Origin: Eunapius fragilis
Lineage: Eukaryota; Porifera; Demospongiae; Spongillida; Spongillidae
Length of the DNA stretch: 64,000 nucleotides
Assembly: GCA_963681505.1 (NCBI GenBank)
Contig: OY811979.1
Span: forward strand, 1,225,430-1,289,429
Reading direction: 5' to 3'
Program-made: the position numbers and the translations under genes
Notes under the pieces: generated by a model
What the model was told of the DNA's origin: nothing
The model's database searches: none
What the model saw: the letters and a program-made list of their open reading frames with translations, nothing else
Shown: one piece after another, positions 25,701 through 37,361 of the stretch
Position numbering within the stretch: the first letter of the stretch is position 1
How the letters are laid out: every line of letters begins with the position of its first letter

Positions 25701-27059
25701 AAATTTCCCATAGAAATGTATGGGTGGGAACCTTCTTTTGAATCGCTTGGTAAACCCATACCAAAGCAGGTATGCTCGGGGTGGCATTACAAGGAGATAG
25801 AGGAGTGGTTACTGCTATCTTCCTTGTGTGCAGTGGTTTGCTCATATTGCATGTCTCATCAACACCTCGATGCTAAGATAGTCAAAAATTTCCCATAGAA
25901 CTGTATGGGTGGGAACCTACTTTTGAATCGCTTGGTAAACCCATACCAAAGCAGGTATGCTCGGGGTGGCATTAAAAGGAGATAGAGGAGTGGTTACTGC
26001 TATCTTCCATGTGTGCAGTGGTTTGCTCATATTGCTTGTCTCATCAACACCTCTATGCTTAAATGGTTAATATTTCCCATAGAGATGTGTGGGTGGTTTC
26101 CCATAGGAATGTATAGGTAGGAACCTACTTTTGAATCGATTGGTTAACCCATACCAAAGCAGGTATGATTGGGGTGGAATTTAAAAGAGATAGAGGAGTT
26201 GTTACTGCTATCTTCCAAGTGTGCAGTGGTTTGCTCATGTTGCCTGTCTAATCTACACCTCGATGCTAAAATAGTCAAAAAAATTTCCCATAGAAATGTA
26301 TGGGTGGGAACCTACTTTTGAATCGCTTGGTAAACCCATACCAAAGCAGGTATGCTCGGGGTGGCATTAAAAGGAGATAGAGGAGTGGTTACTGCTATCT
26401 TCCATGTGTGCAGTGGTTTGCTCATATTGCTTGTCTCATCAACACCTCTATGCTAAGATGGTCAATATTTCCCATAGAGATGTGTGGGTGGTTTCCCATA
26501 GGAATGTATAGTTTGGAACCTACTTTTGAATCGATTGGTTAACCATACCAAAGCAGGTATGATTGGGGTGGAATTTAAAAGAGATAGAGGAGTGGTTACA
26601 GCTATATTCCAAGTGTGCAGTGGTTTGCTCATGTTGCCTGTCTCATCTACACCTCGATGCTAAAAGAGTCAAAAAAACTTCCCATAGAAATGTATGGGTG
26701 GGAACCAACTTTTTAATCGCTTGGTAAACCCATACCAAAGCAGGTATGCTCGGGGTGGCATTACAAGGAGATAGAGGAGTGGTTACTGCTATCTTCCATG
26801 TGTGCAGTGGTTTGCTCATGTTGCATGTCTCATCAACACCTCGATGCTGAGATAGTCAAAAATTTCCCATAGAAATGTATGGGTGGGAACCTACTTTTGA
26901 ATCGCTTGGTAAACCCATACCAAAGCAGGTATGCTCGGGGTGGCATTAAAAGGAGATAGAGGAGTGGTTACTGCTATCTACCATGTGTGCAGTGGTTTGC
27001 TCCTATTGCATGTCTCATCAACACCTCGATGCTAAGATAGTCAAAAATTTCCCATTGAA

Positions 27060-27085
27060 ATGTATGGGTGCTATTCGTTTGGACC
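27060..27085. other. Satellite A / satellite B junction
   Basis: Satellite A runs unaltered to CATTGAAATGTATGGGTG (ending at 27,070), where the next expected bases are GGAACCTAC. Instead the sequence reads CTATTCGTTTGGACCAATTG, which is satellite B in its ordinary phase (B has a GGGAGCTATTCG variant elsewhere). The shared short run TGGG at the join is possible microhomology. There is no spacer, target-site duplication or transposon end, so the boundary looks like a direct end-joining or recombination junction between two mature arrays. Confidence 0.92.
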
Positions 27086-27137
27086 AATTGCTCCCAATTG
27101 CTCCCGCGGGAGCAATTCGGAGCAATTCGTTTGGACC

Positions 27138-27172
27138 AATTGCTCCCAATTGCTCCCGCATTCGTTTGGACC
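27138..27172. repeat. Example of the 35-bp truncated satellite B unit
   Basis: The first of many short units, recognised by CTCCCGCATTCGTTTGG. It keeps both left-arm decamers and the GC centre but lacks the next 17 bp, which are nearly the entire right arm of the palindrome. The remaining bases are ATTCGTTTGGACC. Identical truncations recur throughout the array (for example near 27,710, 28,308, 28,951, 30,107, 31,050, 36,240, 42,915, 44,500, 60,905 and 63,020). Confidence 0.93.
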
Positions 27173-28377
27173 AATTGCTCCCAATTGCTGCCGCGGGAGC
27201 GATTGGGAGCAAGTCGTTTGGACCAATTGCTCCCAATTGCTCCCGCGGGAGCGATTGGGAGCAATTCGTTTGGACCAATTGCTCCCAATTGCTCCCGCGG
27301 GAGCGATTGGGAGCAATTCGTTTGGACCAATTGCTCACAATTGCTCCCGCGGGAGCGATTCGGAGCAATTCGTTTGGACCAATTGCTCACAATTGCTCCC
27401 GCGGGAGCGATTGGGAGCAATTTGTTTGGACCAATTGCTCCCAATTGCTCCCGCGAGAGCGATTGGGAGCAATTCGTTTGGACCAATTGCTCCCAATTGC
27501 TCCCGCGGGAGCGATTGGGAGCAATTCGTTTGGACCAATTGCTCCCAATTGCTCCCGCGGGAGCGATTGGGAGCAATTCGTTTGGACCAATTGCTCCCAA
27601 TTGCTCCCGCGGGAGCAATTCGGAGCAATTCGTTTGGACCAATTGCTCTCAATTGCTCCCGCGGGAGCAATTCGGAGCAATTCGTTTGGACCAATTGCTC
27701 CCAATTGCTCCCGCATTCGTTTGGACCAATTGCTCCCAATTGCTCCCGCGGGAGCGATTGGGAGCAATTCGTTTGGACCAATTGCTCCCAATTGCTCCCG
27801 CGGGAGCATTTCGGAGCAATTCGTTTGGACCAATTGCTCCTAATTGCTCCCGCGGGAGCGATAGGGAGCAATTCGTTTGGACCAATTCTTCCCAATTGCT
27901 CCCGCGGGAGCGATTGGGAGCAATTCGTTTGGACCAATTGCTCCCAGTTGCTCCCGCGGGAGCGATTGGGAGCATTTCGTTTGGACAAGTTGCTCCCAAT
28001 TGATCCCGCGCGAGCGATTGGGAGCTATTCGTTTGGACCAATTGCTCCCAATTGCTCCCGCGGGAGCAATTCTGAGCAATTCGTTTGGACCAATTGCTCC
28101 CAATTGCTCCCGCTTTCGTTTGGAACAATTGCTCCCAATTGCTCCCGCGGGAGCGATTCGGAGCATTTCGTTTGGACCAATTGCTCCCAATTGCTCCCGC
28201 GCGAGCGATTGGGAGCAATTCGTTTGGACCAATTGCTCCCAATTGCTCCCGCGGGAGCAATTCTGAGCTATTCGTTTGGACCAATTGCTCCCAATTGCTC
28301 CCGCATTCGTTTGGACCAATTGCTCCCAATTGCTCCCGCGGGAGCGATTCGGAGCAATTCGTTTGGACCAATTGCTC

Positions 28378-29720
28378 GCGCGGGAGCGATTCCGAGCAAT
28401 TCGTTTCGACCAATTGCTCCTAATTGCTCCCGTGGGAGCGATTCGGAGCAATTCGTCTGGACCATTTGCTCCCAATTGCTCCCGCGGGAGCGATTCGGAG
28501 CATTTAGTTTGGACCAATTGCTCCCAAATGTTCCCGCAGGAGCGATTGGGAGCAATTCGTTTGGACCAGTTGCTCCCAATTGCTCCCGCGCGAGCGATTG
28601 GGAGCAATTCGTTTGGACCAATTGCTCCCAATTGCTCCCGGGGAGCAATTCTGAGCAATTCGTTTGGACCAATTGCTCCCAATTGCTCCCGCGGGAGCGA
28701 TTGGGAGTAATTCGTTTGGACCAATTGCTCCCAATTGCTTCCGCGGGAGCAATTCGGAGCAATTCGTTTGGACCAATTGCTCCCAATTGCTCCGGCGGGA
28801 GCGATTGGGAGCAATTCGTTTGGACCAATTGCTCCCAATTGCTCCCGCTGGAGCGATTGGGAGCAATTCGTTTGGACCAATTGCTCCCAATTGCTCCCGC
28901 GGGAGCAATTCGGAGCAATTCGTTTGGACCAATTGCTCCCAATTGCTCCCGCATTCGTTTGGACCAATTGCTCCCAATTGCTCCCGCGGGAGCGATTGGG
29001 AGCAATTCGTTTGGACCAATTGCTCCCAATTGCTCCCGTGGGAGCGATTGGGAGCAATTCGTTTGGACCAATTGCTCCCAATTGCTCCCGGGGGAGCGAT
29101 TGGGAGCAATTTGTTTGGACCAATTGCTCGCGTTGGAGCGATTCCGAGCAATTCGTTTCGACCAATTGCTCCTAATTGCTCCCGTGGGAGCGATTCGGAG
29201 CAATTCGTCTGGACCAATTGCTCCCAATTGCTCCCGCGGGAGCGATTCGGAGCATTTAGTTTGGACCAATTGCTCCCAATTGTTCCCGCAGGAGCGATTG
29301 GGAGCAATTCGTTTGGACCAGTTGCTCCCAATTGCTCCCGCGCGAGCGATTGGGAGCAATTCGTTTGGACCAATTTCTCCCAATTGCTCCCGGGGAGCAA
29401 TTCTGAGCAATTCGGTTGGACCAATTGCTCCCAATTGCTCCCGCGGGAGCGATTGGGAGCAATTCGTTTGGTCCAATTGCTCCCAATTGCTTCCGCGGGA
29501 GCAATTCGGAGCAATTCGTTTGGACCAAATGCTCCCAATTGCTCCGGCGGGAGCGATTGGGAGCAATTCGTTTGGACCAATTGCTCCCAATTGCTCCCGC
29601 TGGAGCGATTGGGAGCAATTCGTTTGGACCAATTGCTCCCAATTGCTCCCGCGGGAGCAATTCGGAGCAATTCGTTTGGACCAATTGCTCCCAATTGCTC
29701 CCGCATTCGTTTGGACCAAT
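28378..29720. repeat. Satellite B duplication, 752-bp offset
   Basis: Bases about 28,378-28,968 recur at about 29,130-29,720. Copy-specific markers shared by both: GAGCGATTCCGAGC near 28,385 and 29,137, CATTTAGTTTGGACC near 28,501 and 29,253, TTCCCGCAGGAGCG near 28,531 and 29,283, and TCCCGGGGAGCAATTCTG near 28,636 and 29,388. A scatter of single-base differences (for example CCAATTGCTC versus CCAATTTCTC near 28,619 and 29,371) shows this copy pair is older than those at 42-57 kb. Confidence 0.85.
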
Positions 29721-30437
29721 AGCTCCCAATTGCTCCCGCGGGAGCGATTGGGAGCAATTCGCTTGGACCAATTCTTCCCAATTGCTCCCGCGGGAGCGAT
29801 TGGGACCAATTCGTTTGGACCATTTGCTCCCAATTGCTCCAGCGGGAGCGATTGGGAGCAATTCGTTTGGACCAATTGCTCCCAATTGCTCCCGCGGGAG
29901 CGATTGGGAGCAATTCGTTTGGACCAATTGCTTCCAATTGCTCCCGCGGGAGCGATTGGGAGCAATTCGTTTGAACCGATTGCTCCTAATTGCTCCCGCG
30001 GGAGCGATTGGGAGCAATTCGTTTGGACCAATTGCTCCCAATTGCTCCCGCTGGAGCAATTCGGAGCAATTCGTTTGGACCAATTGCTCCCAATTGCTCC
30101 CGCATTCGTTTGGACCAATTGCTCCCAATTGCTCCAGCGGGAGCGATTGGGAGCAATTCGTTTGGACCAATTGCTCCCAATTGCTCCCGCGGGAGCGATT
30201 GGGAGCAATTCGTTGGACCATTTGCTCCCAATTGCTCCCGCTGGAGCGATTGGGAGCAATTTGTTTGGACCAATTGCTCCCAATAGCTCCCGCGAAAGCG
30301 ATTGGGAGCAATTCGTTTGGACCAATTGCACCCAATTGCTCCCGCACGAGCAATTCGGAGCAATTCGTTTTGATCAATTGCTCCCAATTGCTCCCGTATT
30401 CGTTTGGACCAATTGCTCCCAATTGCTCCCGTGGACC

Positions 30438-30479
30438 AATTGCTCCCAATTGCTCCCGCGGGAGCAATTGGGAGCAATT
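30438..30479. repeat. Perfect 42-bp palindrome within satellite B
   Basis: In this unit the right arm reads GGGAGCAATTGGGAGCAATT instead of the usual GCGATT form, so both 21-bp arms are exactly complementary around the CCGCGG centre (between 30,458 and 30,459). Most units carry one mismatch in the arms; this shows the fully self-complementary form also exists. Confidence 0.9.
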
Positions 30480-32349
30480 CGTTTGGACCAATTGCTCTCG
30501 CGGGAGCGATTGGGAGCAATTCGTATGGACCAATTGCTCCCAATTGCTCCCGCGGGAGCAATTCGGAGCATTTCGTTTGGACCAATTGCTCCTAATTGCT
30601 CCCGCCGGAGCGATTGGGAGCAATTCGTTTGGACCAATTGCTCCCAATTGCTCCCGCGGGAGCAATTCGGAGCAGTTGGTTTGGACCAATTGCTCCCAAT
30701 TGCTCCCGCATTCGTTTGGACCAATTGCTCCCAATTGCTCACGTGGGAGCGATTGGGAGCAATTCGTTTGGACCAATTGCTCCCAATTGCTCCCGCGGGA
30801 GCGATTGGGAGCAATTCGTTTGGACCAATTCCTCCTAATTGCTCCCGCGGGAGCGATTGGGAGCTATTCGTTTGGACCAATTGCTCCCAATTGCTCCCGC
30901 GGGAGCGATTGGGAGCAATTCGTTTGGACCAAATGCTCCCACTTGCTCCCGCGGCAGCGATTGGGAGCAATTCGTTTGGACCAATTGCTCCCAATTGCTC
31001 CCGCGGGAGCAATTCGGAGCAATTCGTTTGGACCAATTGCTCCCAATTGCTCCCGCATTCGTTTGGACCAATTGCTCCCAATAGCTCCCGCGGACCAATT
31101 GCTCCCAATTGCTCCCGCGGGAGCGATTGGGAGCAATTCGTTTGGACCAATTGCTCCCAATTGCTGCAGCGGGAGCGATTCGGAGTAATTCGTTTGGACC
31201 AATTGCTCCCAATTGCTCCCGCGGGAGCGATTCGGAGCAATTCGTTTGGACCAATTGCTCCCAATTGCTCCCGCATTCGTTTGGACCAATTGCTCCCAAT
31301 TGCTCCCGCGGGAGCGATTCGGAGGAATTCGTTTGGACCAAATGCTCCCAATTGCTCCCGCGGGAGCGATTGGGAGCAATTCGTTTGGACCAATTGCTCC
31401 CAATTGCTCCCGCTGGAGCAATTGGGAGCAATTCGTTTGGACCAATAGCTCCCAATTGCTCCCGCGGGAGCGATTGGGAGCAATTCGTTTGGACCAATTG
31501 CTCCCAATTGCTCCCGCGGGTGCAATTCGGAGCAATTCGTTTGGACCAATTGCTCCCAATTTCTCCCGCATTCGTTTGGACCAATTGCTCCCAATAGCTC
31601 CCGCGGGAGCGATTCGGAGCAATTTGTTTGGACCAATTGCTCCCAAATGCTCTCGCGGGAGCGATTCGGAGCAATTCGTTTCGACCAATTGCTCCCAATT
31701 GCTCCCGTGGGAGCGATTCGGAGCAATTCGTCTGGACCAATTGCTCCCTATTGCTCCAGCGGGAGCGATTCGGAGCAATTCGTTTGGACCAATTGCTCCC
31801 AGTTGTTCCCGCGGGAGCGATTCGGAGCAATTCGTTTGGACCAATTGCTCCCAATTGCTCCCGCGGGAGCGATTGGGAGCTATTCGTTTGGACCAATTGC
31901 TCCCAATTGCTCCCGCGGCAGCGATTGGGAGCAATTCGTTTGTACCAATTGCTCAAAATTGCTCCCGCGGGAGCGATTGGGAGCAATTCGTTTGGACCAA
32001 TTGCTCCCGGGGGAGCGATTGGGAGCAATTCGTTTGGACCAATTGCTCCCAATTGCTCCCGTGGGAGCGATTGGGAGCAATTCGTTTGGACCAAATGCTC
32101 CCAATTGCTCCCGCGGCAGCGATTGGGAGCAATTCGTTTGGACCAATTGCTCCCAATTGCTCCCGCGGGAGCAATTCGGAGTAATTCGTTTGGACCAATT
32201 GCTCAAAATTGCTCCCGCGGGAGCGATTGGGAGCAATTCGTTTGGACCAATTGCTCCCGGGGGAGCGATTGGGAGCAATTCGTTTGGACCAATTGCTCCC
32301 AATTGCTCCTGCTGGAGCGATTTTGAGCAATTCGTTTGGACCAGTTGCT

Positions 32350-34610
32350 CCCAATTGCTCCCGCGGGAGCAATTCGGAACAATTCGTTTCGACCAATTGC
32401 TCCCAATTGCTCCCGTGGGAGCGATTCGGAGCAATTCGTCTGGACCAATTGCTCCCTATTGCTCCAGGGGGAGCGATTCGGAGCAATTCGTTTGGACCAA
32501 TTGCTCCCAATTGTTCCCGCGGGAGCGATTGGGAGCAATTCGTTTGGACCAATTGCTCCCAATTGCTCCCGCGGAAGCGAATGGGAGCAATTCGTTAGGA
32601 CCAATTGCTCCCAATTGCCCCCGCGGGAGCGATTGGGAGCAATTGGTTTGGACCAATTGCTCAAAATTGCTCCCGCGGGAGCCATTGGGAGCAATTCGTT
32701 TGGACCAATTGCTCCCAATTGCTCCCGCGGGTGCAATTCGGAGCAATTCGTTTGGACCAATTGCTCCCAATTGCTCCCGCATTCGTTTGTACCAATTGCT
32801 CCCAATTGCTCCCGCGGGAGCGATTGGGAGCAATTCGTTTGGACCAATTGCTCCCAATTGCTCCCGCGGGAGCAATTCTGAGCAATTCGGTGGACCAATT
32901 GCTCCCAATTGCTCCCGCATTCGTTTGGACCAATTGCTCCCAATTTCTCCCGCATTCGTTTGGACAAATTGCTCCCAATTGCTCCCGCGGGAGCGATTCG
33001 GAGCAATTTTTTTGGACCAATTGCTCCCAAATGCTCCCGCGGGAGCGATTCGGAGCAATTCGTTTCGACCAATTGCTCCCAATTGCTCCAGCGGGAGCGA
33101 TTGGGAGCAATTCGTCTGGACCATTTGCTCAAAATTGCTCCCGCGGAAGCGATTTTGAGCAATTCGTTTGGACCAGTTGCTCCCAATTGCTCCCGCGGGA
33201 GCAATTCGGAGCAATTCGTTTCGACCAATTGCTCCCAATTGCTCCCGTGGGAGCGATTCGGAGCAATTCGTCTGGACCAATTGCTCCCTATTGCTCCAGG
33301 GGGAGCGATTCGGAGCAATTCGTTTGGACCAATTGCTCCCAATTGTTCCCGCGGGAGCGATTGGGAGCAATTCGTTTGGACCAATTGCTCCCAATTGCTC
33401 CCGCGGAAGCGATTGGGAGCAATTCGTTAGGACCAATTGCTCCCAATTGCCCCCGCGGGAGCGATTGGGAGCAATTCGTTTGGACCAATTGCTCAAAATT
33501 GCTCCTGCGGGAGCGATTGGGAGCAATTCGTTTGGACCAATTGCTCCCAATTGCTCCCGCTGGAGCGATTGGGAGCAATTCGTTTGGACCAATTGCTCCC
33601 AATTGCTCCCGCTGGAGCGATTGGGAGCAATTCGTTTGGACCAATAGCTCCCAATTGCTCCCGCGGGAGCGATTGGGAGCAATTCGTTTGGACCAATTGC
33701 TCCCAATTGCTCCCTCGGGAGCGATTGGGAGCAATTCGTTTGGACCAATTGCTCCCAATTGCTCCCGCGGGAGCGATTGGGAGCATTTCGTTTGGACCAA
33801 TTGCTCCCAATTGCTCCCTCGGGAGTGATTGGGAGCAATTCGTTTGGACCAATTGCTCCCAAGTGCTCCCGCGGCAGCGATTGGGAGCAATTCGTTTGGA
33901 CCAATTGCTCCCAATTGCTCCCGCGGGTGCAATTCGGAGCAATTCGTTTGGACCAATTGCTCCCAATTTCTCCCGCATTCGTTTGGACCAATTGCTCCCA
34001 ATAGCTCCCGCGGGAGCGATTCGGAGCAATTTGTTTGGACCAATTGCTCCCAAATGCTCTCGCGGGAGCGATTCGGAGCAATTCGTTTCGACCAATTGCT
34101 CCCAATTGCTCCCGTGGGAGCGATTCGGAGCAATTCGTCTGGACCAATTGCTCCCTATTGCTCCAGCGGGAGCGATTCGGAGCAATTCGTTTGGACCAAT
34201 TGCTCCCAGTTGTTCCCGCGGGAGCGATTGGGAGCCATTCGTTTGGACCAATTGCTCCCAATTGCTCCCGCGGGAGCGATTGGGAGCAATTCGTTAGGAC
34301 CAATTGCTCCCAATTGCTCCCGCGGGAGCGATTGGGAGCAATTCGTTTGGACCAATTGCTCCCAATTGCTCCCGCTGGAGCGATTTTGAGCAATTCGTTT
34401 GGACCAGTTGCTCCCAATTGCTCCCGCGGGAGCAATTCGGAGCAATTCGTTTCGACCAATTGCTCCCATTTGCTCCCGTGGGAGCGATTCTGAGTAATTC
34501 GTCTGGACCAATTGCTCCCTATTGCTCCAGGGGGAGCGATTCGGAGCAATTCGTTTGGACCAATTGCTCCCAATTGTTCCCGCGGGAGCGATTGGGAGCA
34601 ATTCGTTTGG
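32350..34610. repeat. Satellite B segment related to the 2,063-bp repeat at 53-57 kb
   Basis: This stretch matches 53,027-55,287 in order and spacing (offset 20,677 bp), including the run GCTCAAAATTGCTCC, GCGGGTGCAATTCGG, CATTCGTTTGTACC, GAGCAATTCGGTGGACC, and GCTCCCTCGGGAGTG. Single-base differences are scattered (for example GGAGCAATTGG versus GGAGCAATTCG near 32,640 and 53,317). It is therefore a slightly diverged relative of the repeat that was later amplified further along the array. Confidence 0.8.
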
Positions 34611-36256
34611 ACCAATTGCTCCCAATTGCTCCCGCGGAAGCGAATGGGAGCAATTCGTTAGGACCAATTGCTCCCAATTGCCCCCGCGGGAGCGATTGGG
34701 AGCAATTCGTTTGGACCAATTGCTCAAAATTGCTCCCGCGGGAGCCGTTGGGAGCAAATCGTTTGGACCAATTGCTCCCAATTGCTCCCGCGGGTGCAAT
34801 TCGGAGCAATTCGTTTGGACCAATTGCTCCCAATTGCTCCCGCATTCGTTTGTACCAATTGCTCCCAATTGCTCCCGCGGGAGCGATTGGGAGCAATTCG
34901 TTTGGACCAATTGCTCCCAATTGCTCCCGCGGGAGCAATTCTGAGCAATTCGGTGGACCAATTGCTCCCAATTGCTCCCGCATTCGTCTGGACCAATTGC
35001 TCCCAATTGCTCCCGCTGGAGCGATTTTGAGCAATTCGTTTGGACCAGTTGCTCCCAATTGCTCCCGCGGGAGCAATTCGGAGCAATTCGTTTCGACCAA
35101 TTGCTCCCAATTGCTCCCGCGGGAGCGATTCGGAGCAACTCGTCTGGACCAATTGCTCCCTATTGCTCCAGGGGGAGCGATTCGGAGCAATTCAATTGGA
35201 CCAATTGCTCCCAATTGTTCCCGCGGGAGCGATTGGGAGCAATTCGTTTGGACCAATTGCTCCCAATTGCTCCCGCGGAAGCGAATGGGAGCAATTCGAT
35301 AGGACCAATTGCTCCCAATTGCCCCTGCGGGAGCGATTGGGAGCAATTCGTTTGGACCAATTGCTCAAAATTGCTCCCGCGGGAGCCATTGGGAGCAATT
35401 CGTTTGGACCAATTGCTCCCAATTCCTCCCGGGGGAGCGATTGGGAGCAATTCGTTTGGACCAATTGCTCCCAAATGCTCCCGCGGTAGCGTTTGGGAGC
35501 AATTCGTTTGGACCAATTGCTCCCAATTGCTCCCGCGGGAGCGATTGGGAGCTATTCGTTTGGACCAATTGCTCCCAATTGCTCCCGCGGGAGCGATTGG
35601 GAGCAATTCGTTTGGACCAATTGCTCAAAATTGCTCCCGCGGGAGCGATTGGGAGCAATTCGTTTGGACCAATTGCTCCCGGGGGAGCGATTGGGAGCAA
35701 TTCGTTTGGACCAATTGCTCCCAATTGCTCCCGCGGGAGCGATTGGGAGCAATTCGTTTGGACCAAATGCTCCCAATTGCTCCCGCGGCAGCGATTGGGA
35801 GCAATTCGTTTGGACCAATTGCTCCCAATTGCTCCCGCGGGAGCAATTCGGAGTAATTCGTTTGGACCAATTGCTCAAAATTGCTCCCGCGGGAGCGATT
35901 GGGAGCAATTCGTTTGGACCAATTGCTCCCGGGGGAGCGATTGGGAGCAATTCGTTTGGACCAATTGCTCCCAATTGCTCCCGCGGGAGCGATTGGGAGC
36001 AATTCGTTTGGACCAATTGCTCCCAATTGCTCCCGCGGGAGCGATTGGGAGCAATTCGTTTGGACCAAATGCTCCCAATTGCTCCCGCGGGAGCGATTGG
36101 GAGCAATTCGTTTGGACCAATTGCTCCCAATTGCTCCCGCGGGAGCGATTGGGAGCAATTCGTTTGGACCAATTGCGCCCAATTGCTCCCGTGGGAGCAA
36201 TTCGGAGCAATTCGTTTGGACCAATTGCTCCCAATTGCTCCCGCATTCGTTTGGAC

Positions 36257-36720
36257 CAATTGCTCCCAATTGCTCCCGCGGGAGCGATTGGGAGCAATTC
36301 GATTGGACCAATTGCTCCCAATTGCTCCCGCTGGAGCGATTGGGAGCAATTCGTTTGGACCAATTGCTCCCAATTGCTCCCGCTGGAGCGATTGGGAGCA
36401 ATTCGTTTGGACCAATTGCTCCCAATTGCTCCCGCGGGAGCGATTGGGAGCAATTCGTTTGGACCAATTGCTCCCAATTGCTCCCGCGGGAGCGATTGGG
36501 AGCAATTCGTTTGGACCAATTGCTCCCAATTGCTCCCGCGGGAGCGATTGGGAGCAATTCGTTTGGACCAATTGCTCCCAATTGCTCCCGCGGGAGCGAT
36601 TGGGAGCAATTCGTTTGGACCAATTGCTCCCAATTGCTCCCGCGGGAGCGATTGGGAGCAATTCGTTTGGACCAATTGCTCCCAATTGCTCCCGCGGCAG
36701 CGATTGGGAGCAATTCGTTT
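36257..36720. repeat. Near-consensus run of 52-bp satellite B units
   Basis: About nine consecutive full-length units match the consensus almost exactly (one typical unit is 36,518-36,569). Only scattered changes occur, such as CGCTGGAGCG for CGCGGGAGCG, and GCGGCAGCG at the end. This homogeneous patch contrasts with the more mutated units at 27-31 kb next to satellite A. A similar run lies at about 63,490-63,720. Confidence 0.85.
36518..36569. repeat. Type unit of satellite B (52 bp, consensus)
   Basis: Reads in order AATTGCTCCC, AATTGCTCCC, GC, GGGAGCGATT, GGGAGCAATT, CGTTTGGACC. The unit has two direct decamers on the left, two inverted decamers on the right, and a CCGCGG centre. The spacer contributes a second, alternative hairpin: GGGAGCAATT, loop CGTTTGGACC, AATTGCTCCC of the next unit, with TTGG-A-CCAA inside the loop region. 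There is no TAA, TAG or TGA in any frame on either strand, including across the unit boundary. Confidence 0.95.
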
Positions 36721-37361
36721 GGACCAGTTGCTCCCAATTGCTCCCGCGCGAGCGATTGGGAGCAATTCGTTTGGACCAATTGCTCCCAATTGCTCCCGCG
36801 GGAGCAATTCGGAGCAATTCGTTTGGACCAATTGCTCCCAATTGCTCCCGCTGGGGCGATTGGGAGCCATTCGTTTGGACCAATTGCTCCCAATTGCTCC
36901 GGCGGGAGCGATTCGGAGAAATTCGTTTGGACCAATTGCTCCCAATTGCTCCCGCATTCGTTTGGACCAATTGCTCCCAATTGCTCCCGCGGGAGCGATT
37001 CGGAGGAATTCGTTTGGACCAATTGCTCCCAATTGCTCCCGCGGGAGCGATTGGGAGCAATTCGTTTGGACCAATTGCTCCCAATTGCTCCCGCGGGAGC
37101 GATTGGGAGCAATTCGTTTGGACCAATTGCTCCCGCGGGAGCGATTGGGAGCAATTCGTCTGGACCAATTGCTCCCATTTGCTCCCGCGGGAGCGATTGG
37201 GAGCAATTCGTTTGGACCAATTGCTCCCAATTGCTCCCACGGGAGCGATTGGGAGCAATTCGTCTGGACCAATTGCTCCCAATTGCTCCCGCGTGAGCGA
37301 TTCGGAGCAATTCGTTAGGACCAATTGCTCCCAATTGCTCCCGCGGGAGCGATTGGGAGCA

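Larger units (their letters stand above)
11008..27070 (-). repeat. Satellite A array, right arm (inverted orientation)
   Basis: The same satellite continues in reverse complement for about 16 kb, recognisable by GGTTTGCTCATATTGC, AGCGATTCAAAAGTAGG read as CCTACTTTTGAATCGCT, and GGTATGCTCGGGGTGGCATT. Both monomer sizes occur. The long type here reads TTTCCCATAGAGATGTG, TGGGTGGTTTCCC, ATAGGAATGTATAGG. Open frames of about 60-70 codons recur once per monomer on either strand and simply reflect the repeat. No non-satellite insert was seen anywhere between the inversion point and the junction with satellite B. Confidence 0.97.
27060..31448 (+). other. Longest stop-free frame (1,462 codons); repeat by-product, not a gene
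   Basis: An ATG in the last satellite A monomer (27,060) opens a frame that runs 4.4 kb through satellite B. The conceptual product is a 52-residue repeat made of three related modules (roughly SFGPIAPNCSRGS, EQFVWTNCSQLLP and RLDQLLPIAPAGAI) because 52 nt shifts the frame by one each unit. The two other forward frames give the same polypeptide in different phase, and the reverse strand is likewise open in all frames (for example 35,625-39,131, 1,168 codons). Frames end wherever a random substitution creates a stop. There is no signal peptide, no non-repeat domain and no gene-like start context. I judge it non-coding; transcription is untested. Confidence 0.9.

Noticed and set aside
1-27070. 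Telomeric or interstitial telomere repeats (G-rich TATGGGT motifs in satellite A)
   Set aside because: The GGGT motif occurs once or twice per 185-209 bp monomer and is not a short tandem of a telomeric hexamer or heptamer.
27060-31448. A 1,462-codon open frame and dozens of other long frames on both strands of satellite B, which might be read as a repetitive protein gene family
   Set aside because: The 52-bp unit is stop-free in all six frames and not a multiple of three, so long frames are automatic. All frames on a strand give the same repeat polypeptide; none has a non-repeat domain, and start codons are chance variants such as CAAATG or alternative starts.
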